From the NCBI GenBank assembly GCA_014649155.1, contig BMSM01000024.1, positions 1 through 64,000 of the forward strand: a stretch of DNA of 64,000 nucleotides, read 5' to 3'. Position numbers and translations under genes: made by a program. Under the pieces are notes generated by a model. That model made no database searches and was not told where the DNA came from. It was given only the letters and a program-made list of their open reading frames with translations. Source of the stretch: Streptomyces griseoviridis. Its GTDB lineage: Bacteria; Actinomycetota; Actinomycetes; Streptomycetales; Streptomycetaceae. Below, piece by piece: positions 48,035 through 56,752 of the stretch; position 1 is the stretch's first letter, and the number at the start of each line of letters is the position of its first letter.

Positions 48035-49036
48035 ATGGACGACATGGCGCTGCGGGAACGGTTGGACGCGGTGCGGGGGCGCATCGGGGAACTGCGGATA
48101 CGGGAGGCGTGGCTGCTGCTGGCCATGGGTCGTCTCGAAGCCGCCGTCGAGGCCGCCGGGGAGGCCCGGCGCGAGGCGGCGGGCCCGACCGTGCCGGCCG
48201 CCGCGCTGCGGGACGTACTGCGGGAGGCGGCGTGGGTGACGTGCGCGGCCCGGATCGGGCAACGGCAGTGGACCGAGGCGCAGATGACCGCCGAACGCCT
48301 CATCGACCTGTGCGGACGGGACCCGCGGACCGTCAGGCTGCGGGAACTTGCCTGCTGGGGCCGGGGCACCCTCGGACCGATCGCGACCTGGCAGGCCGTG
48401 CTCGACCCGGCGAAGGAACTGGCCGCGTTCGACCCGGCCGCCTTCGCCCGCGACCACCTCGCCGAACACCCCGGCGACGACACCGGGCCGGCCGTGGCGC
48501 ACGACGAGGCCGCGGCGCCCGTGGTCCCCTTCTACCAGGGGGACCGGGGCCGGCTGCCGGTCGACGAGGACGCCCTGCGGGAGGAGTTGGCCGCCGTCAC
48601 CGACGAGACCGGCGAACGCGCCTGGGCCCCGCACATCCACCGGGCCTGGCTGCTCATCGCGCTGAGCCGGTACGAGGACGCGCTGGAAGAGGTCGAGGCC
48701 GCCCGCCGGGAGTACTACGGATTCCTCGGGATGCCGGCGGAACGGCACTTCGCCGAGGCCCTCTTCGAGGACGGCTGCGAGGCCGAGGCCGTCGCCGACA
48801 TGGCCCTGGAACGCTGGGACGCCGCCGCCGACGCGGGCCTGCGCGGCCTCGCCGACCACGGCGGCAGCCAGCGCAACGATCCCTTGGTCCGCATGATCGC
48901 GGTCGCCCGGGGGACCGTCACCGGGGACTGGGACACCTGGCGCGTCCAGCTCACCGCGTTCGACCCCGTCCAGTACGCCCTGCACGTCCTGCGCAGGCGG
49001 CCCGCGTTCCTCGAGAACCCGGACCGCCTGCCCTGA
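48035..49036 (+). CDS. Hypothetical protein with internal duplication (TPR-like helices)
   Basis: This 333-residue, mostly helical protein is built from two related halves. REAWLLLAMGRLEAAVEAAGEARREAAG (about 23-50) aligns with HRAWLLIALSRYEDALEEVEAARREYYG (about 203-230), and each half ends with a similar element: ATWQAVLDPAKELAAFDPAAFARDHL and DTWRVQLTAFDPVQYALHVL. The helix pairs resemble TPR or Sel1 units. No family name could be assigned. The ATG at 48035 or 48044 is the start; AGGA at 48030 slightly favours the second. It is flanked by an oxidoreductase relic and a convergent lamin-tail gene. Confidence 0.7.
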   Translation: MDDMALRERLDAVRGRIGELRIREAWLLLAMGRLEAAVEAAGEARREAAGPTVPAAALRDVLREAAWVTCAARIGQRQWTEAQMTAERLIDLCGRDPRTVRLRELACWGRGTLGPIATWQAVLDPAKELAAFDPAAFARDHLAEHPGDDTGPAVAHDEAAAPVVPFYQGDRGRLPVDEDALREELAAVTDETGERAWAPHIHRAWLLIALSRYEDALEEVEAARREYYGFLGMPAERHFAEALFEDGCEAEAVADMALERWDAAADAGLRGLADHGGSQRNDPLVRMIAVARGTVTGDWDTWRVQLTAFDPVQYALHVLRRRPAFLENPDRLP

Positions 49037-49316
49037 CCGCCCACGGCGAGCTGCCCCCGGACCCTCCACCGTGCTGAAGACTTCGCCCTCCGCCCGCGGC
49101 ACCCACCGGTGCCGCACAACGGTGTGGAGGGATGAGACATGGGGTGTGCCCTGTCGTGCCGCTCACCGGCCGCGTCCCGCGGCTGGCCGGGACGGCCGGC
49201 CCCCGCTCAGAGGCATCGGCCACGCCTCCGCGCCGCTGTTCTCTGTCACCACCCACCTCTGCCCCCGGCGCCGGTGTGGTCCGGCGCGGCTGCCACGCCG
49301 CGCCGCACGGTGACGA

Positions 49317-49817
49317 TCAGCCGTGGTACGTGATGTACCCGTTGCCGTCCTTGTCGTTGGCCTTCTTCGTGTACGCGTGCACGTCGGCACGGGCGCCACT
49401 GGGCTTGTACAGGTAGATGGTGTCCTTGTCGTTGTTCCATATGAAGTTGCAGTTCTGCCGGTAGACGACGTTCTTGGCGTCGGAGTCGGTGCCCTTGCCG
49501 CCCCGCAGGTGCACGTAGTCGCCGGGCTCCAGGGTGTGGCTGTCCTTGAAGGCGAACTTGTTGCCGGAGGCGTCCTTGACGACGTACCCCTTCAGGTTGA
49601 CCTTGCTGCGCGAGTAGTTCTTGATCGTCAGGTACTCGTTCTTGGTGTTGCCGCCCGAGCACTTGTTGGAGTCCCGGCCCGGAGCGTCGTACTGGACACC
49701 CTTGATCTTCAGCGCCGAGGAGTACTCGGCGGCCTGGACCGGAGCGGCGGCGGTGAGACCGAGCGCGGCGACGGCACCGGTGGTCGCGGCGGCGGTCAGA
49801 ACGCGATGAACACGCAT
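49317..49817 (-). CDS. Secreted lamin-tail-domain protein
   Basis: This 166-residue exported protein has a signal peptide (about 1-30, VLTAAATTGAVAALGLTAAAPVQA) followed by an Ig-like lamin tail domain: LKIKGVQYDAPGRDSNKC, EYLTIKNYSRSKVNLKGYVVKDASGNKF, LEPGDYVHLRGG, and NFIWNNDKDTIYLYKPSG. Two cysteines (near 52 and 122) may form a disulfide. Lamin tail domains often sit on secreted nucleases or act as binding modules; no nuclease domain is present. The coding sequence is richer in AAG and AAC codons than its neighbours because the domain is Lys/Asn-rich. ATG 49817 lies about 60 bases from an AT-rich promoter-like stretch (49860-49880). Confidence 0.85.
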   Translation of the reverse strand: MRVHRVLTAAATTGAVAALGLTAAAPVQAAEYSSALKIKGVQYDAPGRDSNKCSGGNTKNEYLTIKNYSRSKVNLKGYVVKDASGNKFAFKDSHTLEPGDYVHLRGGKGTDSDAKNVVYRQNCNFIWNNDKDTIYLYKPSGARADVHAYTKKANDKDGNGYITYHG

Positions 49818-50019
49818 GAGGTTTCCCCCCTCTGTGGTGCGGATGGAGCGTGGGGAGCATATCTAATGTGATGATCACAGGGAGGGTCGGTGACGACACT
49901 GTGACGACAGCGTGCCTCCGCTGCCGTCGGCAGCGGGTCGGTGGTTCGGGCCCGCGGCGTGGGGGGTAGGTCCTGGGGTGCGGGCCACCGGGCTCGGGCC
50001 ACGGGGAGGGGGACCCCAG

Positions 50020-52302
50020 ATGTCCATGACCGGGCGTTCGTCGCCCGCCGCACGCTTCCGTCTCACGCTGCTGGTCCTGACCGTCGCCGCCGCCGGCAGC
50101 CCCTGGGCGCAGCGGCCGCTCCTGGATTTCTACGTGCGGGAGTTCTACATCGAGCGGTCCGGAAACGACCTGCTGCGCTGGATGGTGCAGGCGGGTTTCT
50201 CCCCGGGCTGGGACCTGTCCGCCGAGCGGTACGCCGGCACGGCCGGCCTGATCGCCAACGACCTGGGCATCCTCGTACTGCTGGCCCTGCTCACGCTCGT
50301 CGCCCCCCGCCTGCCGGCCCGCCGGAGCCGGCGCTGGCCGGCGTGTCTCGTGGCCGGCGTGCTCACCGCCGGGCTGGCGAGTCTCGTGGGGCTGGCCCTG
50401 TTCATGGCTCTGGTCGAGGACGCCGAACTCGGGCCGGCCGGCGTGCTCGCGACGAACCTGGGGCGCAGCGCCCTGATCTTCGGCTCGGTGCTCGGCGTGC
50501 TGCTGGCCCTGCTGTCCACCGGACGCCCGGGCCCGGGGTCCGGGACCCGGGACGCCCGCCGGGCACCGCACCGCGTGACAAGGGGGAGATCCATGACGAC
50601 CGCACCCGTCGCCATGCCGGTGGGCAGCGCACCGGGGGACGTCACCCGGTACCTGTGCGCCGCGGCCTACGTGGACGAGCACTTCGCCGACCGGGTGGTG
50701 GAGGACGTCCTGGCCGACGAGACCGCTGCCGTGGCCCCCTCCCCGGGGGTGGACCCGGCGGCCGTGGTCCGGCACTGCCTGGCAGCGCTGGAACTGCGCT
50801 ACCGGCGCGATCTGCGCCTGACGGCGGTCTTCGGGGCCGTCGCGGTCCTCGCGCCCTTGTGGCTCACCGCCGTCATGGTGCTCCTCGGGGCGGCCCGGCT
50901 GGCGGGCGACCGGCCCCGTCTCGCCACCCGCGGCCGGCGGCTCCCCGGCGGCGGGGCGCTGGTGCGGCTCAGCGTCTCGGCCGGCGTGTTCGCCCTCCTC
51001 ACCCTCTACGTCGGGGTGGTGCTGTCCGGTCTGCCGGTGGACGGCTTCGCGAGCTGGCTGCTGGGCACGTACTTCGCGGGGGTGCCGGCCGCGCTCGCCT
51101 CCGTCGGGGGCGCGGTCTGCGCGTACCTCACGGTCCTCGGCCACGACCGCGAGACCGACCGGCTGCTGCGCACCACCCTGACCAGGCAGACGTACCGGCC
51201 ACCGCGCGGCGGCGCGGAAGGACGGCCGGAGTGGGTGGCCGGCCGGCTGGCGGCCGTCGAGCGGGCCGGACAGGGCAACGCCACCGTCTACAGCGGGTAC
51301 CGGCCGTCCGTCGGCTGGTCGGAGACGAGCGCGCAGTGGTCCCTCGCGGTGCCGCTGCTGCCCGCCGAGGACCCGGCGGGCCTGCGGGCACGGCCCACGG
51401 CACCGCGGCCGTTCACCGCCGAGGACCTCATCGACCACCTCCGCGAGCGGCTCGGCTCGCTCACCGGCGCAGGGCCCCGGGACGGGGAACCGCCCGGCGG
51501 CCTGGTGGTCGAGGACCGCGTCCTCGCCGCCGGCACCGCCCTCGGCGAGGACGAACGGTTCTTCGCCGCCGACACCATCGCCCCGGTCACCGTCCTCGCG
51601 GACGAAGCGGTCCGGGAGATCATGCGCCGCCCCACCGGCACCGTCCGCCACTGCCTGGCCGTCCACGCGGAGCTGTGGGGCGGTGACGTGGTGCCGGCCA
51701 CGTTCCTCCACGTCACCACCGTGGGACAGACACTCCACCTGCACATCGACCACCACGTACTCGGCCCCGTGCGGGCCGCCTACCACCTCGTGGACCGCCT
51801 GGACGGCGGCAGAACCCCCGCCGAGGAGCGGGCGCTGCTGCTGGGCGCCGCCTCCCGCACCGGCCGGGTCCTCGCCGCCGCCCCCTTCCGGGCCCTGTAC
51901 CACGCCCGCTTCGAGACCCGCCACTCCCGGCGGATGGCCGACGAGTTCGCCGCCGCGCGACAGGACCCGCTGTACGACTTCGGCGCCCGCACGAGCATCC
52001 GGGAACTGGCGCTGAGCCCCGACTACCACAACTACTTCCAGGTCATGGACGCCCAGCGGATCACCTCCCTGATCGAGCGCCACACCCTGGCGGCCGTCCG
52101 GGAGTTCCTCGACTCCCACGGCTTCGACACCACCGACTTCCGCGCCCAGCAGCAGACCATCCTGAACCAGGGACTCATCCAGCAGGGCGGCACGAGCATC
52201 ATCGGCAACCAGGCGATCGGCACGGGCGCGAGCGCCACCCAGACCTTCCCGCAGCAGGCCGGCACGACCGCCCCCGGCGCGGCCGGCGCCCCCGGCCGTT
52301 AG
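50020..52302 (+). CDS. Multi-pass membrane protein with C-terminal G/N/Q motif; possibly two genes in one frame
   Basis: One frame encodes 760 residues. Residues 1-175 form a four-helix membrane unit (RFRLTLLVLTVAAAG, DLGILVLLALLTLV, VAGVLTAGLASLVGLALFMAL, IFGSVLGVLLALL). A linker that reads like translated spacer (RPGPGSGTRDARRAPHRVTRGRS) leads to Met192 (ATG 50593), which has its own GGGGGAGA ribosome site and starts a second unit: a helical N-domain (YLCAAAYVDEHFADRVVEDVL), two pairs of membrane helices, and a large soluble part (NATVYSGYRPSVGW..., LHIDHHVLGPVRAAYHLVD). The C-terminus ends with ILNQGLIQQGGTSIIGNQAIG. No family with known function is recognised. The first start has GGGGAGGGGG upstream. 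The stop codon overlaps the ribosome site of the next gene. Confidence 0.75.
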   Translation: MSMTGRSSPAARFRLTLLVLTVAAAGSPWAQRPLLDFYVREFYIERSGNDLLRWMVQAGFSPGWDLSAERYAGTAGLIANDLGILVLLALLTLVAPRLPARRSRRWPACLVAGVLTAGLASLVGLALFMALVEDAELGPAGVLATNLGRSALIFGSVLGVLLALLSTGRPGPGSGTRDARRAPHRVTRGRSMTTAPVAMPVGSAPGDVTRYLCAAAYVDEHFADRVVEDVLADETAAVAPSPGVDPAAVVRHCLAALELRYRRDLRLTAVFGAVAVLAPLWLTAVMVLLGAARLAGDRPRLATRGRRLPGGGALVRLSVSAGVFALLTLYVGVVLSGLPVDGFASWLLGTYFAGVPAALASVGGAVCAYLTVLGHDRETDRLLRTTLTRQTYRPPRGGAEGRPEWVAGRLAAVERAGQGNATVYSGYRPSVGWSETSAQWSLAVPLLPAEDPAGLRARPTAPRPFTAEDLIDHLRERLGSLTGAGPRDGEPPGGLVVEDRVLAAGTALGEDERFFAADTIAPVTVLADEAVREIMRRPTGTVRHCLAVHAELWGGDVVPATFLHVTTVGQTLHLHIDHHVLGPVRAAYHLVDRLDGGRTPAEERALLLGAASRTGRVLAAAPFRALYHARFETRHSRRMADEFAAARQDPLYDFGARTSIRELALSPDYHNYFQVMDAQRITSLIERHTLAAVREFLDSHGFDTTDFRAQQQTILNQGLIQQGGTSIIGNQAIGTGASATQTFPQQAGTTAPGAAGAPGR

Positions 52303-52313
52303 GAGATCCCGTC

Positions 52314-52715
52314 ATGCGCGACGACCAGCAGCGGCACGACCCGCCCGTCAACAACGGACTCGTCATCAACGGCGGCACCCACCACGTCGGCAACCAGGCC
52401 GTGGGGCACCACGCCCGCGCGTACTCCGGTTCGGTCTCCTTCTCGCCGCAGGACCCCGAGCAGGCCGCGCGGACGGCGGAACTCCTCACCCGTGTCGAGC
52501 AGTTGCTCCAGGAACACCGGGCAGCGCTCGCCGACCCCGACGCCGCCGGCAGGGAACTGGGCAGGCTGCGGGAGGAACTGGACGAGGCCGAGCCACAGCC
52601 GACGGTCCTGCGCCGCGCCTTGGACCGCCTCACCGGGTTCGTGCAGCCGGTCGGCCCGCTCGTGACGGCGGTGGGACAGCTCGCGGCCTCGGTCCAGGGC
52701 CTGCCCCTGCCGTGA
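52314..52715 (+). CDS. Small protein with N-terminal G/N motif and coiled coil (DUF5955-like)
   Basis: This 133-residue protein begins with a glycine/asparagine-rich motif (NNGLVINGGTHHVGNQAVG, about 13-31) that closely resembles the C-terminus of the membrane protein encoded just upstream (GLIQQGGTSIIGNQAIG). Then come an amphipathic helix (EQAARTAELLTRVEQLLQEHRAAL), a helix pair and a hydrophobic end (LVTAVGQLAASVQGLPLP), the layout of DUF5955-type proteins. ATG 52314 is 12 bases from the upstream stop, and AGGAG overlaps that stop codon, so the two are translationally coupled. The matching motifs suggest that the two proteins bind or co-assemble through them (inference). Confidence 0.78.
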   Translation: MRDDQQRHDPPVNNGLVINGGTHHVGNQAVGHHARAYSGSVSFSPQDPEQAARTAELLTRVEQLLQEHRAALADPDAAGRELGRLREELDEAEPQPTVLRRALDRLTGFVQPVGPLVTAVGQLAASVQGLPLP

Positions 52716-52813
52716 GCACGCCCTCCGGCCGTCTCCCGTGTCTGGCGGTTTTCGGTCTCACCGTTCCACGCCGCGCGCCCCACAATGGCGGGCACACGCC
52801 GTAGGAGGTCGCC

Positions 52814-53539
52814 GTGCACCCTGTACGTTCCGTGAGACGTTCCGTGAGCCCCTTCCGGACCGCCTGGCGGGCGGCGCTCGCTCTCGTCCTGCTGCTGGGC
52901 TGGTCCGCCGCGCTCGGGCCGGACGCGCGGGCGGGGGAGCGGGGGCAGGACCGGGCAAGCGTCGTGGTGCACGGCGGCGACACGCTCTACAGCACGGTCG
53001 GCCGGTGCACCGTGGGGTTCAACGCGCGTTCCGGCTCCACCATGTACGGCTCGGTGACGGGGCGGTGTGCGCAGGGCGCCGGTGCCACCTGGTACGCCGA
53101 CCCCGCGCTGACCGTGGCCGTCGGTGTCACCGCGGGGGTGAGCTACCCGGGCAACGACTACGCGGCCGTCCGGTACACCGACACCACGGGCTCCTACCCG
53201 GGCGAGGTCTCGCTGGGCAGCGCCGGCACCCGTGACATCACGGCCGCGGCCAACCCCGTCGTCGGACAGCAGGTCTGCCACGCCGGACGGACCACGGGTT
53301 ACCGCTGCGGCACCGTCCAGGCGGTCAACGTCACCGTCAACTACGGCGGCGGCATCGTGTACGGCCTGTTCCGGTCAAACGTCTGCTCGGAGCCCGGGGA
53401 CATCGGCGGCCCGGCGTTCTCCGGCGGCACGGCCCTCGGCATCATCGCCGGCAGCAGCGGGAACTGCGCCTCGGGGGGCTTCACCTACTACCAGCCGGTG
53501 GTGGAGTGGCTCTCCGCGTACGGCCTGAGCATCTACTGA
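52814..53539 (+). CDS. Secreted S1E (streptogrisin-like) serine protease homologue, catalytically dead
   Basis: This 241-residue protein has a signal peptide (about 15-45, TAWRAALALVLLLGWSAALGPDARA) and then a chymotrypsin fold like Streptomyces griseus proteases A and B: TVGFNARSGSTMYGSVTGRC, TWYADPALTV, YPGNDYAAVRYTD, GQQVCHAGRTTGYRCGTV. The catalytic His position (usually TAGHC) is Arg (TGRC), and the catalytic Ser (usually GDSGGP) is Ile (GDIGGP); only the Asp (GNDYA) remains. The six Cys for disulfides are kept. There is no propeptide between signal and mature domain. It is thus a secreted pseudoprotease, probably a binding protein. The GTG start at 52814 has AGGAGG 6 bases before it. 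Confidence 0.85.
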   Translation: MHPVRSVRRSVSPFRTAWRAALALVLLLGWSAALGPDARAGERGQDRASVVVHGGDTLYSTVGRCTVGFNARSGSTMYGSVTGRCAQGAGATWYADPALTVAVGVTAGVSYPGNDYAAVRYTDTTGSYPGEVSLGSAGTRDITAAANPVVGQQVCHAGRTTGYRCGTVQAVNVTVNYGGGIVYGLFRSNVCSEPGDIGGPAFSGGTALGIIAGSSGNCASGGFTYYQPVVEWLSAYGLSIY

Positions 53540-53549
53540 CCCGGCACCG

Positions 53550-54677
53550 TCACCCCGGCTCGCCGGACACCTTCACCGAGGCCAGTGCCGCCGCCACCCG
53601 CTCCACCGCCTCCACCGGAGTCGAGGCGTGCGGTGACAGACGCAAGGAGTCCGCCCGTACCGTCGGTGTCACGCCTTCCCGGTGCAGCGCCCGCGCCACC
53701 GCCGCCGGTTCGCGCCCCGGCACGGCGAACGACAGGATGCCCGCCCGCCGCCCGGGACCGGCCGGGGACAGCACCCTGCCCCCGAACCTCTCCACGACCT
53801 CGGCGAGTTCGGCGACCCGCACGGTGACCGCGCTCTCGATCGCCGCGGCGCCGTACCGCTCCACCAGTTCCAGCGCGGCGGCGAAGGACGCGGCCGTGAC
53901 CGGACTGAGATGGGTGACGGACCAGCGGCGCGCGTCCGGTGCGGGCGGATGCTCCACACCGTCGAAGACACCGGCGTCCTCCACCCCCGTCCACCCGGTG
54001 AGCACCGGCTGCAGTTCCTCGAGTGCCCGGTCGGACAGGGTCGCGAACCCGGTCGACCATCCCGCCCGCAGCCACTTCTGCCCGCCCGTGATCACGACGT
54101 CGGCCGCCTGCCAGGGCATGACCACCGCCCCGAAAGCCTGGATGGCATCAACCACCAGGAGCCGGTCCGGGCCGATGACCTCCCTCAGCGCGGCCAGATC
54201 CACCCGGAACCCGGTACGGAAGTCCACCGCGCTCACCGACAGCGCTACGACGTCGTCCGTCAGCGCCTCGCGCACCAGCTCAGGGGTGACACCGCCGCCG
54301 GGAGCGGGCTCCAGCCAGCGGGGCGCGGCCCGCCCCAGCTGCGCCGCGCGCCGCCACGGGTACTGGTTCGACGGGAAGTCGCCGCGGGGCGCGAGCACGG
54401 TCCCCTGACGCAGCCCGAGCGCCGCGTGGAACAGCCCGGTCGAGGCGTTCGGCAGCAGCACGGTGTGCGCCGTGTCCGTGCCCGCCAGCCGTGCTGCCGC
54501 GTCCCGGGCCGCTCCTTCCGCTCGCATCAGTTCGTCCACGGTCGTGTGGGTGGCCCGCGCGGTGGCCTGTACGGCCCGTGTGGTGGCGTCCACGGCGTCC
54601 TGGGACGGCGGCCCGAAGCGGGCGAAGTCCAGGTATCCGGCCGGGGTGTCGAAATGCGCGGCGTACGACGTGAGCAC
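53550..54677 (-). CDS. Class V PLP-dependent aminotransferase/lyase
   Basis: This 375-residue enzyme of the cysteine desulfurase/isopenicillin-N-epimerase group of aminotransferases has YLDFARFGPPS at the start, TVLLPNASTGLFHAA for PLP phosphate, LLVVDAIQAFGAVVMPWQAADVVITGGQKWLRAG with the PLP Asp and the Schiff-base Lys (GGQKW), and a C-terminal domain with SLRLSPHASTPVEAVE. Reaction and substrate are not clear; kynureninase- or EgtE-like lyase activity are options. The GTG start at 54677 is accepted because the conserved N-terminus begins there. It converges on the pseudoprotease gene and is divergent from the flavoprotein gene. Confidence 0.85.
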   Translation of the reverse strand: MLTSYAAHFDTPAGYLDFARFGPPSQDAVDATTRAVQATARATHTTVDELMRAEGAARDAAARLAGTDTAHTVLLPNASTGLFHAALGLRQGTVLAPRGDFPSNQYPWRRAAQLGRAAPRWLEPAPGGGVTPELVREALTDDVVALSVSAVDFRTGFRVDLAALREVIGPDRLLVVDAIQAFGAVVMPWQAADVVITGGQKWLRAGWSTGFATLSDRALEELQPVLTGWTGVEDAGVFDGVEHPPAPDARRWSVTHLSPVTAASFAAALELVERYGAAAIESAVTVRVAELAEVVERFGGRVLSPAGPGRRAGILSFAVPGREPAAVARALHREGVTPTVRADSLRLSPHASTPVEAVERVAAALASVKVSGEPG

Positions 54678-54913
54678 AGGGTTGTCCTTCGGGCTGTACG
54701 GGATGCGCCGCGAGCGTATCGCCGGGCGCGCCCCACGCCGGCGGGCGGGTCCGCCGGCCCGGCGTCCGGGGACCGCCGCTCTCCCGGACCGCGGCGGCCC
54801 CGTGTGAGGGAAACTGCCGAACAGCGGTGCGTGACACGCCTGTTGCCCGATAGCGTGGCTGCGCGACCGGCTCGGTACGGCTGAGTCCGGCGGGACAGGG
54901 GGAGGTTCCAGGG

Positions 54914-56752
54914 ATGCCCGACGTTATCCCGGGCGACGGCGGCGGGCTGTCGCGGCGCGGACTGCTCGCGTCGTCGGCCGCCGCGGGCGGCGCGCTGTGG
55001 CTGCTGCGCGGACTGGTCAGGCCGGGCGGCGCGTACGCCGCCGACGCACCCCCGGCGCCGACGGGTTTCCCGGCCGGCGTGGACATCTACCGGCGCGTCT
55101 ACGAGAACTGGGCCGGCGAGATCCACACCGACCAGCTGTGGACGTGCGCCCCGCGGCACGCCCAGGACGTGCTCGACGTCGTGAACTGGGCCTACGGTGC
55201 GGGCTGGACGGTACGCGCGCAGGGCAAGCGGCACGGCTGGGCCCCGCTCACGGTCGCCGACGGCACGCCCGCCGCGTCCCGGGTCGTCCTCCTGGACACC
55301 ACCGCGCACCTCACCGCCATGTCGCTGGAGCGGCGGGGCGCCGACGGTTCGGCAGAGGTCAGGGTCCAGACCGGGGCCACTTTGGAGGACCTGCTCGCGT
55401 TCGCCGGCGCCGCCGGTCACGGTGTCACCGCCGCGCCGGCGCCCGGCCAGCTGTCGGTCGGCGGCGCACTGGCCATCGGCGCGCACGGTACGGCCGTCCC
55501 CGCCGTCGGCGAGAGCCCCCCGCCCGGCCACGGCTACGGCTCGCTGAGCAACCTGGTCACCGAACTGACCGCGGTCGTCTGGGACGAGGACACCGGCCGC
55601 TATGCCCTGCGGACCGTCGGCCGGGCGGAACCCGACTGCGACGCGCTCCTCACCCACCTCGGCCGTTCGCTGGTCACCGAGGCCGTGCTGCGCGTGGGCG
55701 CCGACCAGAACCTGCGCTGCCGGTCCTTCCTGGACATCCCGGCCGGCGAACTGTTCGCCGCCCCCGCGGCCGCGGCCGGGCAACGGACCCTGGCCCAGTT
55801 CGTCGACCGCACCGGCCGGGCGGAGGCGATCTGGTTCGCCTTCACCGACAAGCCGTGGCTGAAGGTGTGGAGTGTCGCTCCGCGACGCCCTCTGGGCTCC
55901 CGCGAGGTCGACGAGCCGTACAACTACCCGTTCTCCGACTCCCTGCCCGAGCCGGTGGCCCGGCTGGCCGGTTCCCTGGTCTCGGGGGCCTGGGCGAGCG
56001 CACCGCTCTTCGGACAGGTGCAGTACCTGCTGGCCAAGGTGGCCCTGACCGGCGACATCACCGATGTCCTGCTCTCCGGCGACCTCGTGCGCGAGGTGCT
56101 GAACGGCGACGTCCTGACCCATCTGCTGGCCGGCGGGCTGCGATCGGACCTGTGGGGAGCCTCCCGCAACCTGCTGGAGTACATCCGGCCCACCACGCTG
56201 CGCGAGACGGCCAACGGCTATGCCGTCCTCGTCCGCCGCGCCGATCTGCAGTGGGTGGTCAGCCGGTTCGCCGACTTCTACCGCACGCTGCTCGCCGAGT
56301 ACGCGGCGCGCGGCGAGTATCCGGTCAACGGCCAGGTCGAGATCCGCGTGACCGGCCTGGAGGACCCGTCCGTGTGCGGCGTACCGGGCGCACGGCCGCC
56401 CCTGCTGTCGGCCCTGCGGCCGCGCCCCGACCGGCCGGACGCCGACACCGCCGTGTGGATCGACATCCTCTCCCTGCCGGCCACACCCGCCCTGCACCGG
56501 TTCTACCGGGAGGTCGAGCAGTTCCTGTTCGCCCTGGACGGGGACAGGGCGACGGTCCGGGTGGAGTGGTCCAAGGGCTGGGCCTACACCGAGACCGCCG
56601 CGTGGTCCGACCCGGACGTCCTCGCCCGCACCGTCCCCGCCGCCCTGCGCGCCGGGGGCGGCCCGGGCTGGGACGAGGCCGTCGCGGCCCTGGACCGCCT
56701 CGACCCCCACCACGTGGTGTCCAGCCCGTTCCTCGACACCCTGCTGCGCTGA
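54914..56752 (+). CDS. Tat-exported VAO-family flavoprotein, cholesterol oxidase type II-like
   Basis: This 612-residue protein has a twin-arginine signal (SRRGLLASSAAAGGALWLL, about 12-30), a PCMH-type FAD domain (about 60-270: WTVRAQGKRHGWAPLT, GATLEDLLAFAGAAGHGV, GALAIGAHGTAV) and a long C-terminal substrate domain of the cholesterol oxidase type II family (FTDKPWLKVWSVAP, LGSREVDEPYNYPFSD, EVEQFLFALDGDRATVRVEWSKGW). The His in AHGT is the likely site of covalent FAD. Type II enzymes oxidise and isomerise cholesterol to cholest-4-en-3-one outside the cell; other hydroxysteroids or alcohols are possible. ATG 54914 has GGGGGAGG upstream. Confidence 0.88.
   Translation: MPDVIPGDGGGLSRRGLLASSAAAGGALWLLRGLVRPGGAYAADAPPAPTGFPAGVDIYRRVYENWAGEIHTDQLWTCAPRHAQDVLDVVNWAYGAGWTVRAQGKRHGWAPLTVADGTPAASRVVLLDTTAHLTAMSLERRGADGSAEVRVQTGATLEDLLAFAGAAGHGVTAAPAPGQLSVGGALAIGAHGTAVPAVGESPPPGHGYGSLSNLVTELTAVVWDEDTGRYALRTVGRAEPDCDALLTHLGRSLVTEAVLRVGADQNLRCRSFLDIPAGELFAAPAAAAGQRTLAQFVDRTGRAEAIWFAFTDKPWLKVWSVAPRRPLGSREVDEPYNYPFSDSLPEPVARLAGSLVSGAWASAPLFGQVQYLLAKVALTGDITDVLLSGDLVREVLNGDVLTHLLAGGLRSDLWGASRNLLEYIRPTTLRETANGYAVLVRRADLQWVVSRFADFYRTLLAEYAARGEYPVNGQVEIRVTGLEDPSVCGVPGARPPLLSALRPRPDRPDADTAVWIDILSLPATPALHRFYREVEQFLFALDGDRATVRVEWSKGWAYTETAAWSDPDVLARTVPAALRAGGGPGWDEAVAALDRLDPHHVVSSPFLDTLLR

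Noticed and set aside
44236..49077. A 1613-codon plus-strand frame across GH92 and the next gene
   Set aside because: It is frame-shifted relative to both real genes and yields an Arg/Pro/His-rich product typical of shadow frames.
53550..54677. Kynureninase linked to the TDO-like domain
   Set aside because: The aminotransferase-fold protein lies 43 kb away from the cluster and lacks clear kynureninase signature residues, so no pathway link is claimed.
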